From Membranipora membranacea (Eukaryota > Bryozoa > Gymnolaemata > Cheilostomatida > Membraniporidae): a stretch of DNA of 64,000 bases. Positions 48,054-60,293 of the stretch are shown here, one piece after another (positions within the stretch are counted from its first letter, which is position 1; the number at the start of each line of letters is the position of its first letter). The translations under genes and the position numbers were made by a program. The stretch lies in NCBI GenBank assembly GCA_914767715.1, contig OU612071.1, positions 5,890,001 to 5,954,000 on the forward strand, given 5' to 3'. The notes below the pieces were generated by a model. That model saw only the letters and a list, made by a program, of their open reading frames with translations, did no database searches and was not told the origin of the DNA.

Positions 48054-49246
48054 AAATGGATAATTACACCAATGAAGAGTCTGGAGCAAATAATGGTTTT
48101 GGCTAATTGAAAGCCATTTAAACATACCGGACATTCAGTGTGTACTTTATGCAAAGACGAAAACACCTCTCAAATAACAACAAATCGGGCTTAGACTAAG
48201 GACCCACCTTCCTGTCTAACATGTTCTCTTAATCTTACATGTGTCCTAAAAAATTGAGCACTCATAGAACACAGGCTAAAAAAAGTCTCTCATTGCGGCC
48301 TGGTAACTCATTTGTCTGTTTTATGATTGTCACTGACAATTGATGAAGGTCAAATAGCGCTGCATTGAGTGGTAGCATACAAAAAATTTGACCTACTAAT
48401 AATATGTACTAATATGAAACTTGAGCATTGTGTATTCAGTTTAATGAAAGCCATTCAAACACAATTACCTGATGCAGTGCACACTTCATTTAAAATAACA
48501 AAAACACCTCGAAGCTTCACATGGGTCAAGTCACATAGAGCACTGGGTTTCAATGATGTGTGCGAAATATAGCTCAAGTTTAGGCTATGTTGATTGACCT
48601 ATATTGATTTATGCTATTGTTCATGTATAATTGTGAAGCTAGTCACCTTTAGAAATTTGATCTCTGCTTTTTAAGTTTCTGAGACATGGCATATGAACAT
48701 GCCGTCAAATTAGGATGTTGCTTCATTAGCCTTCGGTTGAGGTTATTGTAGCATAACGCCACAGAGATGGCGTGGAGTGATTTGTAACTGCTGTCTCAGC
48801 TCCCAAGAAGATGAAGCATGCTGCTCGTCACACTTTCTGATGGTGTATTTTATTATTCCTTGGCGATATCCATAAGCCGACCAAATACACCCGGCACAAT
48901 AAAACAAAACTTATGATTTATGAAGAATGAGCAAAAATTGCCTACAGGGAAAGTTTGGGTAGTTAGTAGCTGCTGTCTCAGCCACCATGTAAATGAAGCA
49001 TGCTACATTTATATTGTGATGTTAAGTTGCGTATTCATCGTCAGTGGCGTCTGACCCAAAAAAATATGTAGCATCGAAGGTGAGATTCCGACCTAGTTTC
49101 GAGGCTTTGTATATATGTCAGATAACATACATAAAATTGCGCTAGATGTGTTCGCGAATCTCCTAATACATTATGTAATTCTGAGTAGTCGTACAATATA
49201 TGAACTTGGATATGGTTTGAATTCTAATTATTATTCTAAAACAGGG
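48054..49246 (+). repeat. tyrosinase-cluster intergenic block, copy B
   Basis: Near-identical to 41061-42253. At about 49240 the sequence jumps back and repeats ACAGGGAAAGTTTGGGTAGT and the following ~100 bp (first at about 48946-49045), before entering the tyrosinase remnant. Confidence 0.88.
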
Positions 49247-49351
49247 AAAGTTTGGGTAGTTAGTAGCTGCTGTCTCAGCCACCATGTAAATGAAGCATGC
49301 TACATTTATATTGTGATGTTAAGTTGCGTATTCATCGTCAGTGGTAGGTGG

Positions 49352-49398
49352 TAGCAGTAGGTGGTTACACTGGGTTGGCAGTAGGTGGGTACACTGGG
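49352..49398 (+). pseudogene. remnant of a third tyrosinase copy
   Basis: GCAGTAGGTGGTTACACT is an exact 18-base match to the CuB region of tyrosinase 1 (46246-46263, coding AVGGYT). A second, near-identical GCAGTAGGTGGGTACACTGG follows. This is joined directly to a copy of the tyrosinase 1 3' UTR (49399-50047). Everything else of the gene is deleted. Confidence 0.68.
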
Positions 49399-50047
49399 GC
49401 TACAGCTTATTCATACTATCTTGCTAGCAGTCAATCACCAACACACTCCCATTTTTCATATCTCCGCTAGCTCCTACAGGGAAGTGATTCCTGCTGTGAA
49501 TCAACTCTTAACAGCTCCTTTGTTCTATCTAGAGTTTTTGTCTCCCTCAAAAACTATTGAGCGTCGTCTGCTATCCTTTAACCACTACCACCGCAGCCAC
49601 AAACCACAACAAAGGAATTGACTTTACATTACCCTGTCATTTATAGCAATCATAGCTTAATTGTCAATGTTTTTTATGCATCAGATACATTGAATGACAT
49701 AATCTGTTTGTAGTTTTGTTTGATATTTGCAGCGCTATGCAAGTTTTGAGCTAGCAACACTTTGAATAACCTTCCTCTGCATGAGACTAATTTTAAATAC
49801 ATTTAATTGTCATTAATTTCCTGACTGTGATGCCATGAAGGCTGATTGGTTATTTTTTATATCATTGTGTTTTCTCAATTGTGATTTTGTGTGATATGTT
49901 TTGACATGGTTTGACATTCTTTTGCAACACATATCGTCATATTTTTCGTTCAATTATCATAAATACATGTTAGCATTATCAGTGTCATTTGAGCAAGGCC
50001 TAGTTGCTGATATTATCATTAGAGAAACTTAGCGAGCTACCCCTATA
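49399..50047 (+). repeat. duplicated tyrosinase 3' UTR
   Basis: Copy of 47404-48053 with scattered substitutions and small indels, for example at GCTAGCTCCTACAGGGAAG. The poly(A) hexamer is mutated. Confidence 0.85.
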
Positions 50048-51625
50048 GATTTAGCCAAATTGATAATTAAACCAATGAAAAAGCTAGAGCAAATAATGTT
50101 TTTGGCTGATTGGAAGCATTTAAACATAACAGACATTCAGTGTGCACTTTATGCAAAGACGAAAACACCTCTCAAATAACAACAAATCGGGCTTAGACTA
50201 AGGACCCACCTTCCTGTCTTACATGTTCTCTTAATCTTACATGTGTCCTAAAAAATTGAGCACTCATAGAACACAGGCTAAACAAAGTCTCTCATTGCGG
50301 CCTGGTAACTCATTTGTCTGTTTTATGATTGTCACTGACAATGGATGAAGGTCAAACACGCTGCAATGAGTGGTAGCATACAAAAAATTTGACCTACTAA
50401 TAATATGTACTAATATGAAACTTGAGCATTGTGTATTCAGTTTAATGAAAGCCATTCAAACACAATCACCTGATGCAGTGCACACTTAATTGAAAATAAC
50501 AAAAACACCTCGCAAATCACATGGGTCAAGTCACATAGAGCACTGGGTTTCAATGATGTGTGCAAAATATAGCTCAAGTTCAGGCCATGTTGATTGTCCT
50601 ATATCAATTTATGCTATTGTATAATTGTGAAGCTAGTCACCTTTAGAAATTTGATCTCTGCTTTTTAAATTTCTAAGACATGGCATATGAACATGCCTTA
50701 AAATTAGGATGTTGCTTCATTAGCCTTTGGTTGAGGTTTTTGTAGCATAACGCCACAGAGATGGCGTGAAGTGATTTGTAACTGCTGTCTCAGCTCCCAA
50801 GAAAACGAAGCATGCTGCTTGTCACACTTTCTGATGGTGTATTTTATTATTCCTTGGCGATATCAATAAGCCGACCAAATACACCCGGCACAATAAAACA
50901 AAACTTATGATTTATGAAGAATGAGCAAAATTTGCCTACAGGGAAAGTTTGGGTAGTTAGTAGCTGCTGTCTCAGCCACCATGTAAATGAAGCATGCTAC
51001 ATTTATAGTGTGATGTTAAGTTGCGTATTCATCGTCAGTGGCGTCTGACCCAAAAAAATATGTAGCATCGAAGGTGAGATTCCGACCTAGTTTCGAGGCT
51101 TTGTATATATGTCAGATAACATACATAAAATTGCGCTAGATGTGTTCGCGAATCTCCTAATACATTATGTAATTCTGAGTAGTCGTACAATATATGAACT
51201 TGGATATGGTTTGAATTCTAATTATAATTCTAATACTTCTGAGCGACCTTCGTAGCTGATATCCCAAAAGCATGCGCCCCCCCCTCCCCGGTAAGTAAAT
51301 TACTTGTAAAGAAATCACAACAAAAAACAGACCGGAACAGATCACACTTTCCAATAGCGAATAATATTGTTCGTTGAGAAAATCAATTAGCGGAACAATA
51401 GTTTCAGCACAATTCTAAAGTGTTTATGTAACAATGCAATCAAAAGCTGATCAATCATCCCCTACGCATACAGCCTGCACTTTTATAAGACATTATCACA
51501 GAGTAAGGGTATACAGAGGGGACACATCAATCTGTTGCTTTTTTGCTAGGATACATAGGCCATGAGTAATCCTGGTTTTTAAAATGAGTTGTATTATAAA
51601 GATTTACAAGTGACAATTGATAGAC
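50048..51625 (+). repeat. tyrosinase-cluster intergenic block, copy C
   Basis: Older copy of block A/B with several percent divergence. It extends as far as block A, to the ACAAGTGACAATTGATAGA word at 51609. It differs around 51280, where a C-rich run replaces the G-rich run of copy A at 42290. Confidence 0.85.
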
Positions 51626-51744
51626 GGCTGGTCATTAAAATTAGGAAATGCCTGTGTACTGTATGCATCACTGGATAAAATCCGCAGGCACTATAACAAT
51701 TGTTGAAGTGTCCCTTCTGTATATCCTTACTCTGTGACAATATC
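51491..51744. repeat. inverted repeat around block C end
   Basis: ACAGAGTAAGGGTATACAGA (51499-51518) pairs with the complement near 51714-51735, about 200 bp apart. It may be the end of an inserted foldback sequence. Confidence 0.5.
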
Positions 51745-54130
51745 ATTAACTTTTAGCAAGAGTGCGACCACAGAGTGTTCCGAGGGTCGGTGCTAACTTA
51801 AAGATAAATATAGAGCTTATAGATTCAGCGCCGGAGCTGTTGGTTGACTGTTCATTGCACAAGTGTATCATCGAAATGAAGTACTACAAGAAATATTGTG
51901 AACAAGGACATTTCATTAGCACCACCAAAACATCCTTTTAAATGAAGCATTATGCTGAGGCCAGGTAGATGCACATTAAAATCATGTGATCTCATTGCAG
52001 GGTATCATTGTAAATTTTGAGATGGTAGATTTTGACAACGGCCTGTGGTGATTTCAGTTGACACCCACCAGTAAGCCTATGGTGAGATTAAGCAGTAGCA
52101 ACGGATGATTTGTTGTATTTATAACCTAGACTCACCAAATAAATATCACAGTATCAACCTTGCAAAGTGTCAGGTCGGTAGTATATCATTCCATTGCAAA
52201 CATATAAGGCTGGTTAAATTGAGACTATACATTGCTGAAGGGAATTACGGAATTCTATTTAAAGGGAACTGATGGATTTGTGTCATTGATTACTGAAGCT
52301 ATTACGCATATGTGTTATTTTTGAATTTTGCAGCAGTCTCAGATCACACCTGGACATGCCCTTCAAGCGAAGCACAACATTAATATATATCTAATATGAT
52401 TATCTCAATAAAACAATGGGATGCAACCAACTGTTACCTGGAATCGTGCAGCACGACATTATGATAACAATCAATATGGATTGGGTTTTATAAAGGCCTA
52501 TATTTTGGCTCTATATGATAATCTCCCATATGATATGGTTCCATCTCAGCTGAATCATTATATGACATCAGATATAGGCCATATTTCAGTTGGTCAATAA
52601 CGATCATCGGGCTAGTTTCATATAATGGTTGTCTTCCTATGGTAAATGGAAAGACAATTACCATATCCCCATTTTTTTCTGATTTCTACCTGTCTACCTA
52701 TTGTCTAGACTTGCCAACAATACCGCACAGCACTACACTGTTATCCAAAAGGTCTGAAAAGCAATTATTCTTAGGTTTGAGATGACGCAAAAGGTTTGAA
52801 AAGAGCCACATTCCATCATATCAAACCTTAGATATCTTTCTCAAACCTTATAGCTAGTGTTCTCAAACCTTAAACCTTGTCAAAGGTTTGAGAACGATGT
52901 GAGCGCTAGGTTTGAGAAATGGATATAGGGTTCTACAATGATACCAACGCTACAGAGATTAAATAATTATATTATCTATATGACAAAGCATAGAGACTGA
53001 TCAAAGCCATATGCTTAATCCCAAACAATAACAATTATTTACTAACAGTAACAGTTGGAGTTCAGCGCTCAGTTCATTGTAAATGACATGGATTACTGAA
53101 AATGTTACATATTCTATTCTAAAGAAGTGTCAGATGACATTTTCTTATGTAATCACCATAAAGAACATCATGTTTTTTAATTACCTTAGTGTATAAGAGC
53201 AGCCACATTTTCTTCCGAATGTGCAACGATCACTTACACAACATGGTATCGAATTATCCTTATTCTCAAATGATTTATTATTAATAAGTGAGACAGTAAA
53301 AAACTAAAGGTCAATCACATATCATATAAAGACGCAGACCAATAAATAACTAGTTAATATTCAACAAATACATTTCTGTACCAGACCCTGGGCCGAAACC
53401 ATACAATTGGTAGCAGATCATAAGCTGGATTAGAAATCCCATAAAAATATGACACCTGTCAAAACTGATTACCCTTGCACCTATTATTGGTCATTATTAG
53501 TTTCAAAAAGCGGAGAAAAACAATGAGCTTACAAAAGTCAAAAGCTAAGACTAAGGGTGAACTCTAGGTCACCAGACATTATAACACAAATAGCACTGGT
53601 TTCTGATTATATTTTTTTTTTCTCATAAGTTCCATTGTCATCCACATGTTGTCAATTTGAATATCTATGGTGATCTGTTTCGGCGTGATTATTATAGGCT
53701 TGACCTGCTTGTTGTGAGAGCTTGCTGCTTGTGCGCTGACTTCGAATTGATGATAGGAGAACCAAGGACTTTAGAGTTATAGATATGAAATCGAATCAGG
53801 GCAATAGTGTAGTAGAGTATGCATTGAGATTTAACCCAGCATGCTGTGCAGACAGGAAATCATCATTAACCCCACATAATCTGCAAAACAAAACAAAGTA
53901 AAGTTAGTTTAAATTCAATTATTACTAAGAGCTTAAACTGAGACCCAACGGATACATACTTAGGCATTCAGTGCATGGTGACGGGTAGTTTAGGTTAAGG
54001 CTTAAACATCATAGGTTATCATTATTGAGATTTATCTAGACACAGGCTATATGGTAATGGAAAATAGTAATATTGTAGTAAATAGAGGGAATAATACACT
54101 GAGGGCGTATTGAAATATAACAAAACATAA
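51745..54130. other. intergenic stretch with AGGTTTGAGA cluster
   Basis: No gene supported. Between 52750 and 52925 the word AGGTTTGA and its complement TCAAACCT occur at least eight times in both orientations, including a close inverted pair at 52857-52893. The remainder is AT-rich. Confidence 0.45.
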
Positions 54131-54480
54131 TCACAGGGCCATGAGAAATCTGGGCACGTGCAACAACCCGTGGAGAATCAAACAACGGGAAAACAACAGA
54201 AGTCACAAAACATCTTCAAAATAACCACAGAGTCACGAGATCTTTGGGCACGTGAATCAACCCTGGAAAGATTGCGAAATTAGAAAACCAATATATTGCA
54301 CCATAGAAAACAAGTGCAGTTGACACCATAAGCTATTTTGAAAATAACGAGCAATAGAAGTCACTAAAGATCTTCAAAACAACCCTGGAAAGATTGCAAA
54401 ATCAGGAAAACCAACAGATTACACCATGGATAAACAGGTGCACTTGACACCATAAATTACCTAAAAATAACCAAAACAAA
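54131..54480 (+). repeat. diverged tandem repeats (about 100-130 bp)
   Basis: The phrases AACCCTGGAAAGATTGC, GAAGTCAC, ATCTTCAAAA, TTGACACCATAA and GGGCACGTG recur two to three times in a common order. Diverged array with no coding potential. Confidence 0.55.
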
Positions 54481-54689
54481 AATGAGGGAAGGTCAAGCAA
54501 AGGACAGACTAACCATGTTTTTACAGCTAGATAATTAAAACTGACAAAACACGCAAATCAAAAGAGAGTAATGACGAAATTGAGGCTAAAACCAACAACA
54601 AGGTAAACACCTTTACGCCTGTAAATGCAAACGTTGCACAATAACAGGACAGCAAACCAGCACTATAAAAGCCTGATGGACACTTGTAA

Positions 54690-55205
54690 AAATCAGTCAG
54701 CGCAAGGAGGCGGGTTCACGACGTGCAGCATTACTCATTTGATCAGAGAATTATCTGATTCACTCAGCCCAAGGAGGCCTATTCTTCAACAAGAAGATAA
54801 CAAATTCAGTCAGCGCCAGGAGGCGGGTTCACGACATACAGCATTACACATTTAATCAGAGAATTATCTGATTCAGTCAGCGCCAGGAGGCGGGTTCACG
54901 ACGTGCAGCATTACTCATTTGATCAGAGAATTATCTGATTCACTCAGCCCAAGGAGGCCTATTCTTCAACAAGAAGATAACAAATTCAGTCAGCGCCAGG
55001 AGGCGGGTTCACGACATACAGCATTACACATTTAATCAGAGAATTATCTGATTCAGTCAGCGCCAGGAGGCGGGTTCACGACATACAGCATTACACATTT
55101 AATCAGTGAATTATCTGATTCAGTCAGCGCCAGAGAGCGGGTTAACGACGTACAGCATTACAGATTTAATCAGAGAATTATCTGATTCAGTCAGCCCAAG
55201 GAGGC
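54690..55205 (+). repeat. tandem array with 180-bp higher-order period
   Basis: Basic unit about 67-70 bp (CAGTCAGCGCCAGGAGGCGG, then GTTCACGAC, then CATTTAATCAGAGAATTATC). Two complete 180-bp composite units are visible: lines beginning at 54721 and 54901 are identical over 60 bases. More degenerate units follow to 55205. Confidence 0.9.
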
Positions 55206-55275
55206 ACATCTACAGAGAGGAAAATTGTCTAAAAACTTTTTAGACACATTCAGCCAACAGAGCTTTTGGCAAGAT

Positions 55276-55635
55276 ATACAGAGATACAAATACCGCGATT
55301 CACAGCGAGGAACCTAGTCTAACATAGCTTAGATATAAGAGATACATATACCGCGATTCACAGCGAGGAACCCAGTCTAACATAGCTTAGATATATATAG
55401 ATACAAATACCGCGATTCACAGCGAGGAACCCAGTCTAACATAGCTTAGATATAAAGAGATACATATACCGCGATTCACAGCGAGGAACCCAGTCTAACA
55501 TAGCTTAGATATAAGAGATACAAATACCGCGATTCACAGCGAGGAACCCAGTCTAACATAGCTTAGATATAGAGAGATACAAATACCGCGACTCACAGCG
55601 AGGAACCCAGTCTAACATAGTTTAAATACACAGAG
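55276..55635 (+). repeat. 58-59 bp tandem repeat, six copies
   Basis: CCGCGATTCACAGCGAGGAA begins at 55293, 55351, 55410, 55469, 55527 and 55586 (last copy with one change). Each is followed by CCCAGTCTAACATAGCTTAG. Highly homogeneous, hence recent. Confidence 0.92.
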
Positions 55636-58520
55636 ACATCACACTGAATATCACACTGAATTCGAGGTCATCTGCACCAAGGGTAAGATCTTATTATAAA
55701 GATTTTGAATGTTTATGTATTTTTATGACTAAATGATAAATGCCAAGATATTATTGTAAAATTATTGATTGATTTATTGCCTGACGAATAGAACCATATT
55801 TATATTTTGTTATTATTGTTTAAAATAAATCCTTGAGCAATTCCACCGAGAATTGCACCAAACTCAAATCTAAACCAGTGCTCAGTAGTTGAGGCTAGCG
55901 CACATTGTACGATAGTAGCTCTACTTACCGCTGAGGTATTGTTGATCAACAGTTCAGTTGTGTTTTTGAAGTCTCTCTTTAATAACCGAATTATCAGCAT
56001 TATAAGTCCAGATCTGCTACCATTGCATTTGCACTACTTGAACCATACATATCGCGGATTCTAAAACAGAAAATTGGAGGATATTTTATTATTTGGGATT
56101 TCAGACAAGGAGTGAACAACTCCAAAATACAGTCCGATTAATCAAACACAAAATTCATTCACAATAAATATCATATTACATTACATAAAACACGAAGTAA
56201 ACGTTATATTAAAAATTCCATGCTGATAGAAGCAGGGCATGAATCATCATTGCTACAAATATCTCAAGATAAACTGGGTCAGTTGCTTGTTTGCCAGCCA
56301 AAGAAGAAGTGCAGCTTCAATACTTCGCCATTTTTCCTCGATGAAAAATGTTCAATCTCAGTTTAGGCGTATCTCTATTAAATCTATAACTCTCATAGGA
56401 TTAATTACACTACCGGTAAAATGATGGAAACAGACAGTGCACCCAAGACATTGGTAAGTTGCCTCCTACCCTGTCATAATTCTCCAGTGTGATATGCTTC
56501 CCATTTGTTGTATGCATAGTTTTTATATCTTCCTTTGGTATGAATTGTGAAGATATTGATCCTTGCGCGGTTTGCTTGAATTATAAAGTGTAACATCGTG
56601 TTTAGCGTACATTGAACGATTGGTTCAGTCGGAATATATCGATTTGGTTGATAGCATTATGCTGAAGTATTTGAACATGACAGGAAAACATGAGTTATTT
56701 TTGTGATACAATACAATTTATATCCTAATGATATAGGCTGAACGTTAACTGAGGTTAATTGTTCAGCTCTAAATTCAATCTGTTCTTATATGTTGGTTTT
56801 CCTGGTCAAACAGCTCCAAATTGTGTGATACTAAATTTAAATCCGTAAAAGTTTTTTATTATCTCCATACTGAAATCAACTTAATAGTCTTACTGTGCTG
56901 CTGATTTCACAGAATATAAATATACTCGACTTCTCTGGCTTAGACTATCAGATCACACCGCTGCATTTTTTATCTCAATTTTTTATCAATTATTTTACTA
57001 GAAGTTTTCAAGCAGAAGCCTCATACAAAAGAATTAGCTTGTTGCATATTAGTTTCATGCGGGTAGCCATCACTTATTTCACTTAGCTAAGTGATTTAGG
57101 TTTGTTGGTTACTCTCATGCTGTGGAATGTCTCACCAATTGTATGACACCAAGTAACTTTCACCCTTGACCCTGTTGTCGGCGAACAAGCTCAGTATTGA
57201 TTGATTGTGCAAGTTGTTTTTACTTTTGATTTTAATTGTGGGTTCACTCATGCTGTGGAATGTCTCGGCAGCGGTATGAGTGACATGTTAGCAGCAAGTC
57301 CGTAAACCAGAATTTCACTCTTTCTTTTGCAGATTACTCTCTACTGGTGAGCTACATGTTGCTGCCTGTATATTTTCAAAGATCATCAGAAACAAGATAA
57401 ATGTTATGGAAGAGAACCAGTGAAGAGCTACCCCCTGTGAGAATTTATTTGCTGCAGTACTCATTGTGTTGGAATGAAAGATATCAATAAAAAACCTAAA
57501 ATCAATAATAATCAATACATTTGTTCTGCTATTATTTGTTTATGATCATGTAGCATAATTAGATCTTTAGGTAATGGAAAGGGATGTTACAGATTATGGC
57601 TATAAATTATGGCTATCAAAACCCTTAAAATATGTGTGATTGTCTGACATCCTGCATGGAAATCATTATTATCCCACACTTCTTATTCATTCATTGTTGT
57701 TTTATTTTTACCCCCTGTGAGAATTTTTTTGCTGCAGTACTCATTGTGTTGGAATGAAAGATATCAATAAAAAACCTAAAATCAATAATAATCAACAAAT
57801 TTCTTCTGCTATTATTTGTTTATGATCATGTAGCATAAATAGATCTTTAGGAAATGGAAAGCAGATTAAGGTATGTAAATAGCAAATAGAAATCCTAAAG
57901 GTGCTGAGTCTGACATGGATTATCAATTTATAATATTTTTAGGTCACTTTATTCACGTCTGTAGGGGAGGCAGTGACTCCGTGCTTCCCCAAGAACTACG
58001 GGCCTGCAATATATGGTGAACTGAGCTATCCATGAGATCACACTGTGGGCCATTTATTCACCGGTAATAGTGTGAACAAATATGCATTATACAGATGAGA
58101 GGAACATAACTGACCCTGAACAAGCCTATGGCTATTTATGTATGGCTGCTGGACCGTTTTTCTCATCTTTCATCTATAATAGCTAAATCAATGTATAACA
58201 AAATAGCGGCCAGATTTTCAGCTTCATTAGGTCAAAGTTTCACACTGATGCCATATCTCCACAAATAGACACTGACCACTGATCCTCAATTTCATATCAA
58301 CTATAATGAGACTTGTAGTGTATTCAACTTACATGAGATATGCTGAGGTGTCCAGCGTTGGTGCAACTTCTTTGTCTTTTCTCATTCTCTTCTCCTCCCT
58401 AAGACAGCGTGATTATTAAAGCCTCTTTCCTGCGCATTCCCGGATGTAGCCTGAGTTCTTACGCAGCACTCTTATCTGTCTTTCCCTATTTACTACCTGC
58501 AGTCTATTATACCTTGCACT
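55636..58520. other. intergenic stretch, weak spliced-unit candidate
   Basis: No confident gene. A direct repeat of about 140 bp (57428-57570 and 57711-57855, with ACCCCCTGTGAGAATTT and an AATAAA) is present. A possible small spliced unit has ATG at 56421, donor GTAAGT at 56454, acceptor TTCTTTTGCAG ending 57332, an in-frame TGA 18 bases later and AATAAA near 57487. It would encode only 16 residues. Confidence 0.35.
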
Positions 58521-58524
58521 ACAA

Positions 58525-59245
58525 GATAATATGTTAAGGTTTCACTTTTGGTAAGCGTGCGAGAAATAATAGATTGCCAAGACTTTAGTGTTAATCATAC
58601 TACATAAGCAAATTTATAAACTGGCTGTAGTAAGAGAGTTTGTATAATATTGAAACATTATTTTTCTGCAAAAAACTTGGTTTTGATTGAGTCTTTGTTG
58701 ATATTCCACGAGAATGATTTTCTTTGTTATTGACTACCGTTGTGACAAATAGGGTTGCAAGCAGTTTATTTATCTGCTTTACACAATTTCTTTCATTGTC
58801 TCATTCAATACATACAAGTGAAAGGCAGTTTAAATACAGCTTAACCAAACATCTAGCTAAGTTATTGATATTCCACGAATAGCAATTTCTACACTCAGAG
58901 AGTGCGATATACAGCGTTGACTTTTGTTTGCGACCATCATACTTTGAGCGTTTTATTGACTAGCCTTAAAAACTTTGTTTTAGTTGAGTTTTTATCACGA
59001 TTCCACGAAGAGATTTGATAGCACCGGGAATCGCAATGAGCGTCATTGACAATTGTTTTTGGCAAGTCTGTCGGCAAACAATTTATTTACCTGCATTGAA
59101 AATTTAAAATTCCACGAAAACTGCTTATATTGTTGTTTTTTTTTTAAGATCAAGTTACAACGACCATTTATTCATAGGCTATTATTTGACAATGTGTCTA
59201 GGCTGAAATCTAATGGAAGCTCAATATTTGAGGAGTTGTTCTAGT
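58525..59245 (+). repeat. segmental duplication near tyrosinase 2, copy 1
   Basis: Matches 61045-61735 in the same orientation with about 10-15 percent visible divergence. The word TTCCACGA recurs four times (about 58704, 58870, 59001, 59109), suggesting internal diverged repeats of 110-165 bp. Confidence 0.75.
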
Positions 59246-59519
59246 TTGTGGGCAGTAAAAATTCTGTTTTTTTGCATCAAGGTCGAAGGTATTTAACTCA
59301 GTATATAAATACTTAGGATTATATGAACTGCAGCCATTGAGGGTGATGTGAATGACAGAGCTCGGCAACTGAAGAAGTTGACTAAAGAAGAAATTTGAAA
59401 CATTTATCGGATATAGTGAGTATCCTTCTGTGAAAATTACCAGTCACTTGCTTCTGGATCGACTACACTTATATTACTGCTTTTGATCATTGCCTCTTAT
59501 AGCGCTGTTATTTTTACTT

Positions 59520-60125
59520 TCTTACACAACTACCTGCAATTCAGATGGCAAACCAAAATTTGATTTGGTGTTAAACCATAGGATTGACAATAAACCTAGA
59601 TAGGAAACTATATGGAGCCTAAGCATTGAGGCACTGAGGCATTTAGTTGTGGGCCGACGTAATGACATTGGAAGGTGTAGTAGCATTGGCGTTATCATTG
59701 ACTTGCAGCTCATTTAAGAGGTATTTTGATGATAACTCCATCAGTTTTGATCTGAATTTGGGTTTGAAAACTACAATAGATTTAGCAGCTTGTTGTGAAC
59801 AGTATGATATTAGTTTTAAGCAAAAAAAACTTTCGAAGAAGCAATAAAATCAAGTTGAAGACAAGGTGCTACAGATTGTAAAACAATTTTCGAATTCAAA
59901 ATCCGATCAAAATCGAACAAACAACCTGAATTGTGGACAGTAAATCAATGATAGCATCATTGCTTACTACACCTGCTAATGTCATCACCTCGCCCACAAT
60001 TAAGTGCCTCACTTCAGCTGTATATGGTGTCCTGTCTAGGTTTATTATTAAGTCTATGCGTAAAACTACCTTTTACAGCCTCAATTTGGCTTTCAGAATT
60101 TTGGCTAAACTCGCAAAATAATATC
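59520..60125. repeat. inverted repeat just upstream of tyrosinase 2
   Basis: The minus-strand sequence of 59520-59715 resembles the plus-strand sequence of 59930-60125: CAATGATA, ACTACACCT, AATGTCAT, CTAGGTTTATT and others in the same order. Spacer about 215 bp. It looks like an old foldback element ending about 170 bp before exon 1 of tyrosinase 2. Confidence 0.6.
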
Positions 60126-60293
60126 AGTGCCATAGTTAACTTTCATCACTGTGCACCAAATCCTTTTGTCACACAAGTTTCCTAATGATTAATTACAGAT
60201 AAGAAACTTATTTCCAAGGCTGAACTAACTGACTACCGGACTAGGAGGCAGTGAGTTCTACTTGCGTAGTTGTACTGAGCTTTAAGAGTAATT

